64,000 nt of DNA, from the NCBI RefSeq assembly GCF_050627025.1, contig NZ_CP192472.1; one strand, given 5' to 3'. The notes beneath the pieces were generated by a model, which was not told the origin of the DNA, searched no databases, and saw only the letters and a program-made list of their open reading frames with translations. Below, piece after piece: positions 43,216-53,625 of this stretch (position 1 is the first letter of the stretch; the number at the start of each line of letters is the position of its first letter). This stretch comes from Variovorax paradoxus_P. GTDB taxonomy: Bacteria; Pseudomonadota; Gammaproteobacteria; Burkholderiales; Burkholderiaceae_C. Both the position numbers and the translations under genes were made by a program.

Positions 43216-46200
43216 TTGGAAACGCCTGTCCTCGACTCCCTGCATGCACGTGCTCGGCGCATCGCCGCCGAGGGTCGACTTGTTTCCGTCGACGTCGAAG
43301 CCCATCCGGAAAAGGGCGACCAGATCTTCGCTGTCGGCGCCGTTCGTTCGGACAGCTCGGATACCTATCGCAGCACCTGTTCTCCTGACAAGGCAGCCAC
43401 GGTGGCGGTATCCCTCAGCAGCTTTGCCCGCGACGGCCAGGTTCTTCTCGGCCACAACATCAGGCGCCACGACATCCCTCTGATGCGCACCCAGCTGCCG
43501 CATCTGGAGTGTCTGCACTGGCCTGTGCTGGATACGCTGGAGCTGTCCGCCCTCGCCTTCCCCAGCAATCCCTATCACCGGCTGGTGAAGGGCTACAAGC
43601 TGCTCTCGGACGAGCGCAACAACCCGACCAAGGACGCCCGGATCGCGCTCAACGTGTTCGAAGAGGCCGTCGAAGCGCTGCTGGAGACGGACGAGCAGGA
43701 GCCTTGGTGGCTGGCATTGCTGCACTTTCTGCTTCGCAATGACGAGAGCATGGCCACGCTGTTGGCTCAGGTGCGCGAGGAGACCGCTCCCGCTGGCGAG
43801 GCGGTCGGGCCGATCATGGCCAGCCGTTTTGCGGATCGCTGCTGCGCCACCCGTTTGCAGGCGCTGGTCGCCGACATTGCGACTTCTTCCGACGTCCACG
43901 ATCCTTGGTCGGTCGCGTTCGCCCTGGGCTGGATCCGCGTCGCGGGAGGAAACTCCATCCTCCCTCACTGGGTCTTCCACGAACTGCCTGCTGTCAGGCG
44001 GTTGATCGCGGAGCTGCGCGAGGTCGACTGCGGTCAGCCTGACTGCCCATATTGCCGCCAGAACCACAACCCCGAGGCGCTGCTGTCCTCTTTGTTCGGC
44101 AAGCCCAGCTTCCGGGCGCACCCGACAACCGCCGATGGTTCATCGCTGCAACGTGCGATCGTCAGTGCCGGACTGGCACGCGACAGCCTGTTGGCGGTCC
44201 TGCCCACCGGGGGCGGCAAATCCATCTGCTACCAGCTCCCCGCCCTTGTCCACTACCGCCGCTCGGGGCGGCTGACCGTCGTCATCTCTCCACTGCAGTC
44301 GCTCATGCGAGACCAGGTGGACAACCTGATGAAAGCCGATATCCAGTGCGCGGCAACCGTCAACGGGATGCTCACTCCCCTGGAACGACGCGATGTGCTG
44401 GACCGCATCCGCTTGGGCGACATCGGCATCGTGCTGGTCTCACCTGAGCAATTCAGAAGCAAGACTTTCGTCGAAGCCATCCGCATGCGGGAGATCGCGG
44501 CCTGGGTCTTCGACGAAGCCCACTGCCTCTCCAAGTGGGGGCACGACTTCCGCACGGACTATCTGTACGTCTCGCGCTTCATCCGGGAACAGTTTCCCGG
44601 GCAGGCACCGATCGCCTGCTTCACCGCCACCGCCAAGCCGGACGTCATCGAGGACCTGTGCGACCACTTCCAGGAAGGCCTGCAGATCAAACTGGAGACA
44701 TTCCTCGGCGGTCACGAGCGCACCAACCTGTCCTATGCCGTGGTGCCGACCTCGGGCGGCGAGAAGCCGCAGCGCATCGTAGAGCTGCTGCGCGACGGCC
44801 TGCATCAAGAAGACGCCGCCGTGGTCTTCTGCGCCACGCGCAAGAGCGCCGAGACCATCGCGCAGATCGTCGCGCAACAGGGCATCGCATGCGGCTGCTA
44901 CCACGGCGGGCTCACCGCTGACCTGCGCAAAGAGACCCAGCGCCGATTCCTGGACGGGGAACTGCAGGTGATCGCCGCCACGAATGCGTTCGGCATGGGT
45001 GTGGACAAGCCCAATGTTCGGTTGGTGATCCATGCCGACATTCCCGGCTCCCTGGAGAACTACCTCCAGGAAGCTGGAAGAGCCGGGCGCGATGGCGACG
45101 AAGCCAAATGCGTCCTGCTGTTCGACCCCAAGGACGTAGAGACCCAGTTCCGCCTGTCCTCCACCTCCCAGCTGTCGCAGCGGGATTTCATCGGGCTGCT
45201 CCGTGCCTTGCGCTTCCAGGCCAAGAAGCTGGGAAAAGACGAGATCGTCATCTCCGCGAAAGAGCTGCTCGCGCAAAGCGTCGGAACCGGCATCGAAATT
45301 GATGCTCCTGACGCCTCCACCAAGGTCACCACAGCGCTGTCGTGGCTCGAGCGCCATGGTTTCTTGAAGCGCAATGAAAACGCCACCAAGGTCTTCCCTG
45401 CCAGTCTTCGGGTGGCCTCGTTGCAGGAAGCCAAGGACCGCATCGACAAGGCGGATTTCACCGCCAGCGTTCAGCAGAAATTCCTCGCCGTCGCCACTGC
45501 CCTGTTCCGCTCCGACACCCCTGAGGGGCTGAGCACCGACGAGCTCATGCTCGACGCGGGCATCCGACCGGAGGAGTGCTTTCGCATCGTTCATCAGCTG
45601 GCCAAGCTGGGCATCCTGGTCAATGACCTCGGACTGACGGTGCGCCTGATGCGCGGGGTGAGGGGCGCGTCCGCCTCCCGCCTCGAATATCTGAGCGCCA
45701 TGGAGAAGGAGCTCATCGACCTCATGGCCGAAAACGCCCCGGACGCAGATCAGGACGAGGCGCAACAGCACCTGAATCTCCGAGCGGTCTGCACGGAGCT
45801 GCGCGATCGTCTGAAGCTCGACGACGAGAAGGGACAGCTCGACCCCACACAGGTCCGGGCCTGCTTGCGATCCATGGCCGACGGTTTCGGCGCCGGCAAC
45901 GACAAGCGAAGCATGATCCAGCTGCAGTCGCTGGGCGAGGACACCCTGCGCGTCACCGTGCGTCGGCCTTGGTCGAAGATTCGCAGGATCTGCGAACTGC
46001 GTCGTGCGGTCGCCCAAGTCACGCTCACGCGGCTGCTTGCAGAGGTGCCGGAAGGCGTTAAAGGCGCATGCCTGGTGGAGTGCAAGGCCCAGGCACTGAT
46101 CGACGCACTCGGTGACGACTTGGTTCTGAAGACCCAGCTGCGCGAGCCCGACGTGGCGCTGGAGAACGCGCTGCTCTACCTTCACCAGACGCGCGTGTTC

Positions 46201-48429
46201 GAACTGGACAAAGGCAGGTCCGTCTTCCGTTCTGCGATGACCATCCAGATGGACGAGGACACCGCCAGGCGGTTCAACCAGGCATCGTTTGCGCCGCTGG
46301 AAGAGTTCTACAGGGAACGGACGCTGCAGACGCACGTCATGCACGAGTACGCCAAGCTGGGCGCGGAAGATTCGGCGAAAGCGCTTGCCCTGGTCAAGGC
46401 CTACTTCACACTGCCCCACAAGCAGTTCATCAAGGAATTCTTCCGCGGACGCACCGACCTGCTGGAGCGCAAGACCACCGACGAGTCCTACCAGCGCATA
46501 GTCGATGACCTGCAGCACCCCGTGCAGCAAGCCCTGGTCACGCAGCCCCGGACAGGCAATCACCTCGTCCTGGCGGGTCCGGGTTCCGGCAAGACGCGGG
46601 TGATCGTCCACCGCATCGCCTACCTGCTGCGCGTACTGCGCGTGAATCCGGGACGCATCATCGCACTGGCCTACAACCGGGGGGCGGCCATCCAGCTGCG
46701 GCGCCGACTGGTGGCGCTCGCCGGAGACGACGCGCGGGGCGTGCTGGTCATGACCTATCACGCCATGGCACTGCGATTGACCGGAACCAGTCTGGCGGGC
46801 GCCGAACGCACATCCAGCAGCGTCGACTTCAGGAAGATGCTCCAGGATGCCGTCGACCTGCTCGAAGGCAAGAGCTCGGCCCTGATCGACGCGGACGAGG
46901 TCCGCGATCGCCTGCTGCAGGGCTACGAATACATCTTCGTCGACGAGTACCAGGACATCGACGAGCAGCAGTACGCGCTGGTCAGCGCCCTCGCCGGCCG
47001 CCGGCGCGCAGAGGCCGAAAGCAAGCTGAGCATCATGGCCGTCGGTGACGATGACCAGAACATCTACTCCTTCAAGGGCGCGAACATCGAGTTCATCCGC
47101 CGCTTCCGGGCTGACTATGAAGGGGAGCTCACCTACCTGGTCGAGAACTTCCGCTCCACCCAGAACATCATCTCGGCCGCGAATCATGTGATCCAGCGTG
47201 GTGCCAACCGCATGAAGGTCGATCACCCGATCCGGATCGACGCTCGGCGCAAGGACGATCCACCAGGCGGCCGCTGGACCGCGATCGACCAGGAAAGCCG
47301 CGGCGCGGTACGGCTGATCACCAGTCCGGCAGACCCGAACCTTCAGGTCCAACTGGTCCATGCGGAGATCGAGCGCCTCCGGCGCCTCGATCCGGCGGTC
47401 AAGCTCTCGGAGATCGCGGTGCTCTGCCGCACGCACGCCCCGCTGGAGAAGATGAGGGCTATTTGCGACGTCGAAGGGCTGCCCTGCGAGATCACCGGCC
47501 CGGAGGCGTCCAAGGGACGGATCACGCTGATGCGGACGCGCGAAGGCTGGGCATTGGCCCAGGCACTGAGGCGGCGACAGCTGCGCATGGTGCGACTCGG
47601 CGCGCTGCGCAGATCCCTCAGCCAGCTGCAGCGCGCGCAGCCCAGAAATGCTGCGCTGCTGGATCTCCTCGATATCCTAGATGACGTCGCCGCCACGCTG
47701 CAGGCGGACCTCGTTCCAGCCGCCGAAGCGCTCGACCTGTTCTACGAAGCCGCCGGCGAGATGCGACGGGATGGCCGCGAGAGCGCCATCAAGCTCATGA
47801 CTGCACATGGCGCCAAGGGACTGGAGTTCGACCACGTCATCGTGATGGACTGCGCCGACTGGCGCTGGGACGAAGAAGATGAGCGGCGGCTTCTCTACGT
47901 GGCCATGACCCGCGCCCGACAGTCGCTGAGCCTGATGCGCGCGGAGGGTGGACGCAACCCCTATCTCGTCGACCTTGGGACCGTCAACGGCGTCCACAAC
48001 CAGTTGCCCAGGGCTCGCCCACAACATCGAGCGGATCTGGAACGCCGCTACGTTATGCTCGGCCCCGCCAGCATGGACATTGGATTTGCCGGACGGGCGT
48101 CGTCCACCCAGCCAGTTCATCGCGCAATTGCTGCTTTGCGGTCCGGCGATCTCGTCGAGATCAAGGACCGGTTAGTCCACTCGGTATCTGGACAGATCGT
48201 TGGCCGGCTGGCCGCAAGCATAGATCCAGCGCCCCTCCAACAAGGCGTCGCCTCCGTGGTTGCAGTCATGGTGCGAACCCGGTCTCAGACGCCCGAGGAG
48301 TACTGGCCGGCGCTGCAGGTCGATCACTGGGAAACGCCGCTCGCGGAAGTCCGGATCACGGACCCACCCGCGACGCCGGTTGCTGACGATTGGACAACGC
48401 CCTTTGGCCGAGCGCGGGAGGCATCCTGA
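43216..48429 (+). CDS. Exonuclease-RecQ-UvrD fusion helicase
   Basis: The protein has 1737 residues from a TTG at 43216, with no strong ribosome site seen. Domain 1 is a DnaQ-like exonuclease: DVE at 26-28, GHNIRRHD at 79-86 and KDARIALNVFEEA near 140. Domain 2 is a RecQ-type SF2 helicase: LPTGGGKSICYQLP near 332-345, DEAHCLSKWGHDFR near 433-446, and QEAGRAGRDGDEAKC. Helical and winged-helix-like regions follow. Domain 3 is a UvrD/Rep-type SF1 helicase: LAGPGSGKTRVIVHRIAYLL near 1119, DEYQDIDEQQ near 1243, and VGDDDQNIYSFKG near 1276. All key motifs look intact. It leads a three-gene operon. DNA unwinding with 3'-5' degradation of foreign DNA is the likely role. Confidence 0.92.
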   Translation: METPVLDSLHARARRIAAEGRLVSVDVEAHPEKGDQIFAVGAVRSDSSDTYRSTCSPDKAATVAVSLSSFARDGQVLLGHNIRRHDIPLMRTQLPHLECLHWPVLDTLELSALAFPSNPYHRLVKGYKLLSDERNNPTKDARIALNVFEEAVEALLETDEQEPWWLALLHFLLRNDESMATLLAQVREETAPAGEAVGPIMASRFADRCCATRLQALVADIATSSDVHDPWSVAFALGWIRVAGGNSILPHWVFHELPAVRRLIAELREVDCGQPDCPYCRQNHNPEALLSSLFGKPSFRAHPTTADGSSLQRAIVSAGLARDSLLAVLPTGGGKSICYQLPALVHYRRSGRLTVVISPLQSLMRDQVDNLMKADIQCAATVNGMLTPLERRDVLDRIRLGDIGIVLVSPEQFRSKTFVEAIRMREIAAWVFDEAHCLSKWGHDFRTDYLYVSRFIREQFPGQAPIACFTATAKPDVIEDLCDHFQEGLQIKLETFLGGHERTNLSYAVVPTSGGEKPQRIVELLRDGLHQEDAAVVFCATRKSAETIAQIVAQQGIACGCYHGGLTADLRKETQRRFLDGELQVIAATNAFGMGVDKPNVRLVIHADIPGSLENYLQEAGRAGRDGDEAKCVLLFDPKDVETQFRLSSTSQLSQRDFIGLLRALRFQAKKLGKDEIVISAKELLAQSVGTGIEIDAPDASTKVTTALSWLERHGFLKRNENATKVFPASLRVASLQEAKDRIDKADFTASVQQKFLAVATALFRSDTPEGLSTDELMLDAGIRPEECFRIVHQLAKLGILVNDLGLTVRLMRGVRGASASRLEYLSAMEKELIDLMAENAPDADQDEAQQHLNLRAVCTELRDRLKLDDEKGQLDPTQVRACLRSMADGFGAGNDKRSMIQLQSLGEDTLRVTVRRPWSKIRRICELRRAVAQVTLTRLLAEVPEGVKGACLVECKAQALIDALGDDLVLKTQLREPDVALENALLYLHQTRVFELDKGRSVFRSAMTIQMDEDTARRFNQASFAPLEEFYRERTLQTHVMHEYAKLGAEDSAKALALVKAYFTLPHKQFIKEFFRGRTDLLERKTTDESYQRIVDDLQHPVQQALVTQPRTGNHLVLAGPGSGKTRVIVHRIAYLLRVLRVNPGRIIALAYNRGAAIQLRRRLVALAGDDARGVLVMTYHAMALRLTGTSLAGAERTSSSVDFRKMLQDAVDLLEGKSSALIDADEVRDRLLQGYEYIFVDEYQDIDEQQYALVSALAGRRRAEAESKLSIMAVGDDDQNIYSFKGANIEFIRRFRADYEGELTYLVENFRSTQNIISAANHVIQRGANRMKVDHPIRIDARRKDDPPGGRWTAIDQESRGAVRLITSPADPNLQVQLVHAEIERLRRLDPAVKLSEIAVLCRTHAPLEKMRAICDVEGLPCEITGPEASKGRITLMRTREGWALAQALRRRQLRMVRLGALRRSLSQLQRAQPRNAALLDLLDILDDVAATLQADLVPAAEALDLFYEAAGEMRRDGRESAIKLMTAHGAKGLEFDHVIVMDCADWRWDEEDERRLLYVAMTRARQSLSLMRAEGGRNPYLVDLGTVNGVHNQLPRARPQHRADLERRYVMLGPASMDIGFAGRASSTQPVHRAIAALRSGDLVEIKDRLVHSVSGQIVGRLAASIDPAPLQQGVASVVAVMVRTRSQTPEEYWPALQVDHWETPLAEVRITDPPATPVADDWTTPFGRAREAS

Positions 48430-48467
48430 ATTTAGACCGTCAGTTCAGACATTGAACCGGAGAATCC

Positions 48468-50117
48468 ATGGCAATCAAAACCAGCTGGGTATTACCACCG
48501 CACACCATCGGCGGCCTAGACCACATCGGCACGCAAGGCCCGTGCATCCTGATCTACTCGCAACTGCTCCCCGGCATTACAAACGTCACGGACAGAGCTC
48601 GGTATTACAGCTTTTATCCATGGCTGATCCGATCCTATGCGGAGCGTGACAGAGACCGCAAGAACTTCGACGCGTTCCTGGAGGCCTACCGAAAGGCCGA
48701 CTGCCTGTTCACAATGATTGCCGAGCGTCATGCGCAGGTCATGGGTGACGACGCAGCACGCCACGGGCCCGCAATGGTGGGGCGAGAAAAGCTCAACAAT
48801 GCCGTCAGGCTGATCGGCGAAGGAAAGTCGGTCCGCCTCTCGACCTACGCGACCCGAGAGGAATCCGGCGAGCGCTACTTCGCCAACAAGCTCGGCGGAC
48901 TCGGCCAGTACTATGCGGGAACACTGACCCAGCTCGACATCTTGGCCGCAGTCGAAAAGCCTTGGCTGAGCTACACGCATGAGCGCGGTGGGCCGATCGC
49001 ACAGGCGTTCGACAGGAGCGTCGACGGCCGTTCCTTCTGGCAAGCCGTGGATGCGGATACCGTTTCGGCGCAGACGCTGGATGCGCTCCGAGACTTCTGC
49101 CCTTGTTGTCTGTCCAGCCGGCAAGGCGAACGTGATGCCCTGCTCGACATCCTCTTCGACCGGAAGTCAGAGTTCGAGGCAGAAGGAATCCAGCGGCGCA
49201 AGAGCCTGGCGCTGCTGCTGCACCTGGCCGGGGCCTTGCAGGCGGCAGAACTCACGGCGGTCGACGAACCCACCTTCCGCGCAGCTGTCTACACGGAAAC
49301 GCTCGCGAACGGTACCGCATGGTGCCCGCCGGCCTATTTGGCCCACACCCGGTCGGCCTGGGCCTACTACGTCCGGAATGACCTGATGTCCGTCGCGATG
49401 CAGAAGGCGTTCGCCATCGCGCTCACTGCGCTGGCGACACAACCCCTTCCGCCGGCCTCGATCGAAGAGTTCAGCCAGTCTCTGGCGAGCCGTCCGGAAC
49501 TGGTCAAGGCACTGGACAAGCTGAAGGCGAAGACCTTTGGCGCGCTGTGCAGGTCTTTGGAAACCGACGCACCGGCCCTCGGCGAGTTCATGGCCGATGG
49601 GCACGAACTGGCCTGGGCCGCGGACCGCGTTTCCGGGGAACGCCAGCGACTGGATCTGGAACCTGCCTTTCTGGCGTCCGTCGTGACCGTGCTGGCGCTT
49701 CTTCGGATGCGAGAAGACCAGAATGCCCCCGCCTATGGCAATCTGGCTCTGGATCTGACACAGCTCCAGGACTCCCCGATCAACTTGACATCGTTTCGGG
49801 AGCGCTGCGTGAAATGGAACGACATGGCGCTTTCGGCCGTCGTCGTGGACCTGATCGGCTGGATCCTGCAAACCCATCTTCGCGTCGCCCTGCGCAAGCT
49901 GCGGCAAAGTTCGACCGCCACCTTCCGAATCCACCCCACCGAGCGCGGAATCGAGCCTCACGGTGAAGTGCCCGTGCCGGCGAAAACCAATCCCCGTATC
50001 CGGCAAGCGATCAAGATGCTGTGGGATCTCGGCGCCCTGGCCCGTGAGCCTGATGGCAGTGGAGACCTGCGAGCTACTGCGCTTGGCATTCAACTCTTCG
50101 AAGCCGCCCATGCCTGA
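48468..50117 (+). CDS. Unknown protein, second gene of the helicase-PLD operon
   Basis: The protein has 549 residues; the ATG at 48468 follows GGAGAATCC. I recognise no domain. The N terminus is distinctive: PHTIGGLDHIGTQGPCILIY, then ITNVTDRARYYSFYPWLIRS. A Cys pair lies in FCPCCLSSRQGERDALLDIL and long helical stretches follow. No transmembrane segment or signal is seen. It starts 38 bases after the helicase gene and overlaps the PLD gene by eight bases, so it is a fixed member of the unit, perhaps a scaffold or DNA-sensing subunit. Confidence 0.85.
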   Translation: MAIKTSWVLPPHTIGGLDHIGTQGPCILIYSQLLPGITNVTDRARYYSFYPWLIRSYAERDRDRKNFDAFLEAYRKADCLFTMIAERHAQVMGDDAARHGPAMVGREKLNNAVRLIGEGKSVRLSTYATREESGERYFANKLGGLGQYYAGTLTQLDILAAVEKPWLSYTHERGGPIAQAFDRSVDGRSFWQAVDADTVSAQTLDALRDFCPCCLSSRQGERDALLDILFDRKSEFEAEGIQRRKSLALLLHLAGALQAAELTAVDEPTFRAAVYTETLANGTAWCPPAYLAHTRSAWAYYVRNDLMSVAMQKAFAIALTALATQPLPPASIEEFSQSLASRPELVKALDKLKAKTFGALCRSLETDAPALGEFMADGHELAWAADRVSGERQRLDLEPAFLASVVTVLALLRMREDQNAPAYGNLALDLTQLQDSPINLTSFRERCVKWNDMALSAVVVDLIGWILQTHLRVALRKLRQSSTATFRIHPTERGIEPHGEVPVPAKTNPRIRQAIKMLWDLGALAREPDGSGDLRATALGIQLFEAAHA

Positions 50118-52680
50118 GACCAACGACGACATCTCGCTGCTGGCCGCCCTCAAGGGTGCGAAATTCGAGGCGTCTCTGGTGACGACCTTCAATGCAACGC
50201 TCCCGTTTTATGAGGAAGTTTTGCTTAGACGCCTGCAGGCGGCCGAGTCGCGGCACAACGTTGTACTGATGGACGCCGTCCAGTGCGCGCGTTCGTGGGC
50301 CACGCCGTCCTTGAGGCCGCGACTGGCCGGTGCGACGTATGCGCTCATCCCCATGGCCGCGCCGGGAGCGTTCCACCCAAAGATCTGCCTGCTTGCGAGC
50401 AAGAAGCGTTGTGTCCTGTTCATTGGCAGCCACAACCTTACGCTTTCCGGCTTCGGCTTCAATCACGAAGTCACGACGCACATCGACGTGCGTCCGGATA
50501 GCGACCCTGCTCACAAGCTGGTGCTGAGCCACATCTGGAGCCTGATTCGGGAATGGCTTCGAACTCAGGAGGGGGTGCTGGCGCCATCCGTACTGGAGGC
50601 CGCGCACAGGATCGGTGAACTTATTCCGCAGGCCGATGGCGCCCAATCGAAACTTTCCGACATCCGTCTGCTCGGGCAGTCCAACAGCGGGCCGTCGTTG
50701 CTTGAACAGCTCGACCGCGCAATACCGGCGGTGCCCAAGCGCGTGGTGCTTACCGGCGCATTCTTCGATACCCAACACGCCTTTCTGAAAGCGCTGGAAG
50801 CCCGTTGGCCGGGCGCCTCGATCAAGGTGATCATTGACCCGAAGACCGTTCAGCTCGGCGGCCGGCCCACAGGGCTTCGCTCGCAATTCGTTGATGCGCG
50901 AAAGCTCTGGGCGCAGAAGGCGGATCGCTATCTCCATGCCAAGGCGCTTCTTCTCGACTTCGGCGACTCGCAGATGCTCGTTGCGGGCAGCGCGAACCCG
51001 AGCCGGCCGGCCTGGCTGGGAGGCTCGCGCGTCAACTTCGAGGCCATGCTCGTCCGGCCGAGCATTGAAGTGGCAAGCTCCAGCTTCGCCAGCGATCTTG
51101 CTCAGGGCTTTACAGCCCCCGCAATGGACAGCGCCGACCTGCGCGCGATACCGATCTCACATCAGGACGACGAGAACGACGCCGACGCACCGGGCGCTCC
51201 GGTGCGGATCGTCGCTCTTGCACCGGGGACTTCGGCAGTCCTGATCCCGGCGCGCGACGCTTTGGGATTCGCGGAGTTCGTCATGCACTTGCAGGATGGC
51301 TCCCACACTGCACCTGCGCGCCTTCGACATTCCGAGGATGGGGGCGCGATCGTCGAGCTGGGCGACAGGGCGTCTGAGGTGCGATGGCTGGAGTTGAGCG
51401 GCCTCGGTGGCAAGCTCCTTCGCGTCATCGTCCACCACGATGCAGCTCTGGTCGGTGGCGTGGTGCGCTCGCACAGAGCTGCGCTCCAGGATGCGCTGGC
51501 CAGTTTGGACTTCAGCGGTGCCAACATCGAATCGCTCATCCTGCAGATCGAAGCGGCCATCTTCGATGATCCAGAACAAGTAGTGTCGCCGCCGGCAGCC
51601 TCCGCACGGCCCGGCGCGGGCGGACAAGCTCACATTGCTTCGGCACGTCCGGAATCTCTCGCCGTCCACATCGGCGAAGGTGCGAGCGGAAGGAAGATCC
51701 AGAAGAAGCGCCTTCTGCAAGCGGGAAGTCTGCTCGACGTGCTCGATGCCCTCTTCTACCGTCTCGGGCAAGGACTGCCGAGATCGGCTGGATCCGCCCC
51801 CGGGAAGCCATCGGTCTCGGAAGAGGAACTCGTAGGAAATGAAGATGAGGAGGCTAGCCAAGAGCCTCCAGCTGCGCTGTCCCAGCAAGCCGTCCAGGCC
51901 GTGAGAAAACGGCTCAAACAGGTCGTCGGTCGCATGATCAAACGGCTCAAAGCGGCGCAAAGCGAGGCCAACCCTGACGCGCGTGCGGCCAAGACACGAA
52001 CCGGCGTCGTCCAGCTCGTCGCGGTGCTGTCACTGGTCAGGGAGTTCAGGCGCATTCGGCACCTGCCCCAATGGCGGCGGATGGGAGGGTTCATCGACGC
52101 CGAAACCCGTCAGGAGCTCTTGTCGCAATCGATGATGATCCTTTTCGGGCGGGCGCAAGGCATCGCGCGCGATGTTCACGCCAAGGACGGCGAGTCCGAT
52201 GAAGTCGTGGAACTCGGTCAGGTGCGTGCCCTGCTGGCGTGGCTCGCCTGGGACGTCGGTCACAGCCTTCTGAAGCGAATCGAGCCCATGGCGCCGAAAG
52301 CAACAAAGGACTCCTTGGTTGCGACGTACGCGTATCTTTACGACCTGCTGCCGGCCATCGCCGTCGATGACGAGGACACGGCGCAACTCGCCTCCAGCGT
52401 GCGTATGACCACCACGCCAACGGCGGACGAAAGCGCCCATGGCGAAAGCTGGCTCACGCATCACATCACGGCGGGCCTGGAAGTCGCCACGGCCCCTGCC
52501 ACGACTTACCTGGACCGAGAAGGCATCAAGACTGGTGATCTGATGCATGTTCCTCATTCCAGCCCACCCCGGTTCAGCGTCGTGGTCAATGCGAACGCAC
52601 AGGAAATTTACTTGAGTGAACTGGACGCAGAGCGACGGTTTACGCGCTTCGCTTGGCGTACAGCGATTCCTACTTGCTGA
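50110..52680 (+). CDS. PLD-type nuclease-like protein
   Basis: The protein has 856 residues from the ATG at 50110, inside the previous gene's stop region. Two HKD-like motifs are present: FHPKICLLASKK with FIGSHNLTLSGFGF near 87-113, and YLHAKALLLDFGDS with VAGSANPSRP near 274-297. Each has HxK and a downstream Asn, as in bacterial PLD nucleases, where the two motifs build one active site. The C-terminal half is helical and charged (KRLKQVVGRMIKRLKAAQSE near 600) without a known domain. It probably supplies the nuclease of the operon headed by the exonuclease-RecQ-UvrD fusion. Confidence 0.87.
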   Translation: MPETNDDISLLAALKGAKFEASLVTTFNATLPFYEEVLLRRLQAAESRHNVVLMDAVQCARSWATPSLRPRLAGATYALIPMAAPGAFHPKICLLASKKRCVLFIGSHNLTLSGFGFNHEVTTHIDVRPDSDPAHKLVLSHIWSLIREWLRTQEGVLAPSVLEAAHRIGELIPQADGAQSKLSDIRLLGQSNSGPSLLEQLDRAIPAVPKRVVLTGAFFDTQHAFLKALEARWPGASIKVIIDPKTVQLGGRPTGLRSQFVDARKLWAQKADRYLHAKALLLDFGDSQMLVAGSANPSRPAWLGGSRVNFEAMLVRPSIEVASSSFASDLAQGFTAPAMDSADLRAIPISHQDDENDADAPGAPVRIVALAPGTSAVLIPARDALGFAEFVMHLQDGSHTAPARLRHSEDGGAIVELGDRASEVRWLELSGLGGKLLRVIVHHDAALVGGVVRSHRAALQDALASLDFSGANIESLILQIEAAIFDDPEQVVSPPAASARPGAGGQAHIASARPESLAVHIGEGASGRKIQKKRLLQAGSLLDVLDALFYRLGQGLPRSAGSAPGKPSVSEEELVGNEDEEASQEPPAALSQQAVQAVRKRLKQVVGRMIKRLKAAQSEANPDARAAKTRTGVVQLVAVLSLVREFRRIRHLPQWRRMGGFIDAETRQELLSQSMMILFGRAQGIARDVHAKDGESDEVVELGQVRALLAWLAWDVGHSLLKRIEPMAPKATKDSLVATYAYLYDLLPAIAVDDEDTAQLASSVRMTTTPTADESAHGESWLTHHITAGLEVATAPATTYLDREGIKTGDLMHVPHSSPPRFSVVVNANAQEIYLSELDAERRFTRFAWRTAIPTC

Positions 52681-52750
52681 CTTCGATGTGAGCCTGATGC
52701 ACCAGGGTCAGAGATCGGTGCGCCCCATTCCAGGGTACGCAGGCGCATCC

Positions 52751-53540
52751 TCACTTGCGACTGCGAGCCGCACCGCCCGCGCCCAGCGACGCGAGGTCGG
52801 CTGCGTTCTTCGCCTGCCGGATGACCGCGTGCTAGGCCGGGCCTTCCAGATAACCGTCGGCCAGGAGCAATCCGACATCGGCCTCGGCTTCGGCTGCGGG
52901 GAACACCTGCTCGTCGAAGAGCAGGAGTTCCACGTCGCGGAACCGGTCGAAGAGGAAATGGCGCGCGGGCGCCGCATAGTTCACCGAGAGCAGTTCGGCC
53001 GGGAGCACCAGCCCCAGGCGCCCCTGCTCAGGAAAGCGCCTAGTGAATCGCGAACGCAGCCCAGCTGGAGACCAGGCCCGGGAGCGAGACACCGCCGCGC
53101 ACGGCAGCCTCCCGCGCCCGGAGGCGGAACTCATCCGAGAAGTCCTGGTCGCGGATGTAGTGCGGCTTGCCGATTACCGTGCCGTAGACGGGTTCGGCTT
53201 CGATCACGAAGAAGTCGCTGTGCCCGAAGTGGGCCGTCCCGCCCACTTCCCGGACGCGCTGGCTCTCGACGCGCGCGCTGTGCGCATGGATTTCCACGCC
53301 GTCTACGATCAGCTGCACATCCGGCTCCGCAGCGAGCTCGCGCAGGCGCGCCGCGGCGGAGACAAGAAAAGCGGCGTCGCCCCCGGAGGGCTCCATCACC
53401 AAGTCGTCCGCGCCGCGAATGGCCAGCGGGAAATGAACCGGGTGATGTCGTCGGACGCGAAGAATGCACCTCGCCCCTTGCGAAGCGCGGGCGTGTGGTT
53501 CGGATCAATGGAGCGCAGGACAGTCACGCGACTTTCTATG
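52751..53540 (-). pseudogene. Degenerate N6-adenine DNA methyltransferase
   Basis: Pieced across frames, the minus strand reads HTPALRKGRGAFFASDDITR, then VMEPSGGDAAFLVSAAARLR (SAM motif I), then VIGKPHYIRDQDFSDEFRLR and GRLGLVLPAELLSVNYAA with LLLADGYLEGPA-stop-HAVIRQAKNAADLASLG. The NPPY catalytic motif has become GKPHY. At least one frameshift (near 53400) and one in-frame TAG (near 52831) break it. It resembles the N6-MTase subunits of restriction systems. The relic sits directly behind the PLD gene, so a modification gene may once have belonged to this neighbourhood. Confidence 0.75.
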
Positions 53541-53625
53541 TAGCCCGGGCCGTCTCCGATGCCGAGAGAGCCAGCGGCTCCGAGCGCCCCTTCCAACCTC
53601 AACGGGCTAATGCGTCGCGTCCCAG

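Noticed and set aside
44440..47436. A 998-codon minus-strand frame opposite the helicase fusion
   Set aside because: The plus strand shows complete helicase motifs over the same span; the antisense translation has no domain and is His/Arg-rich.
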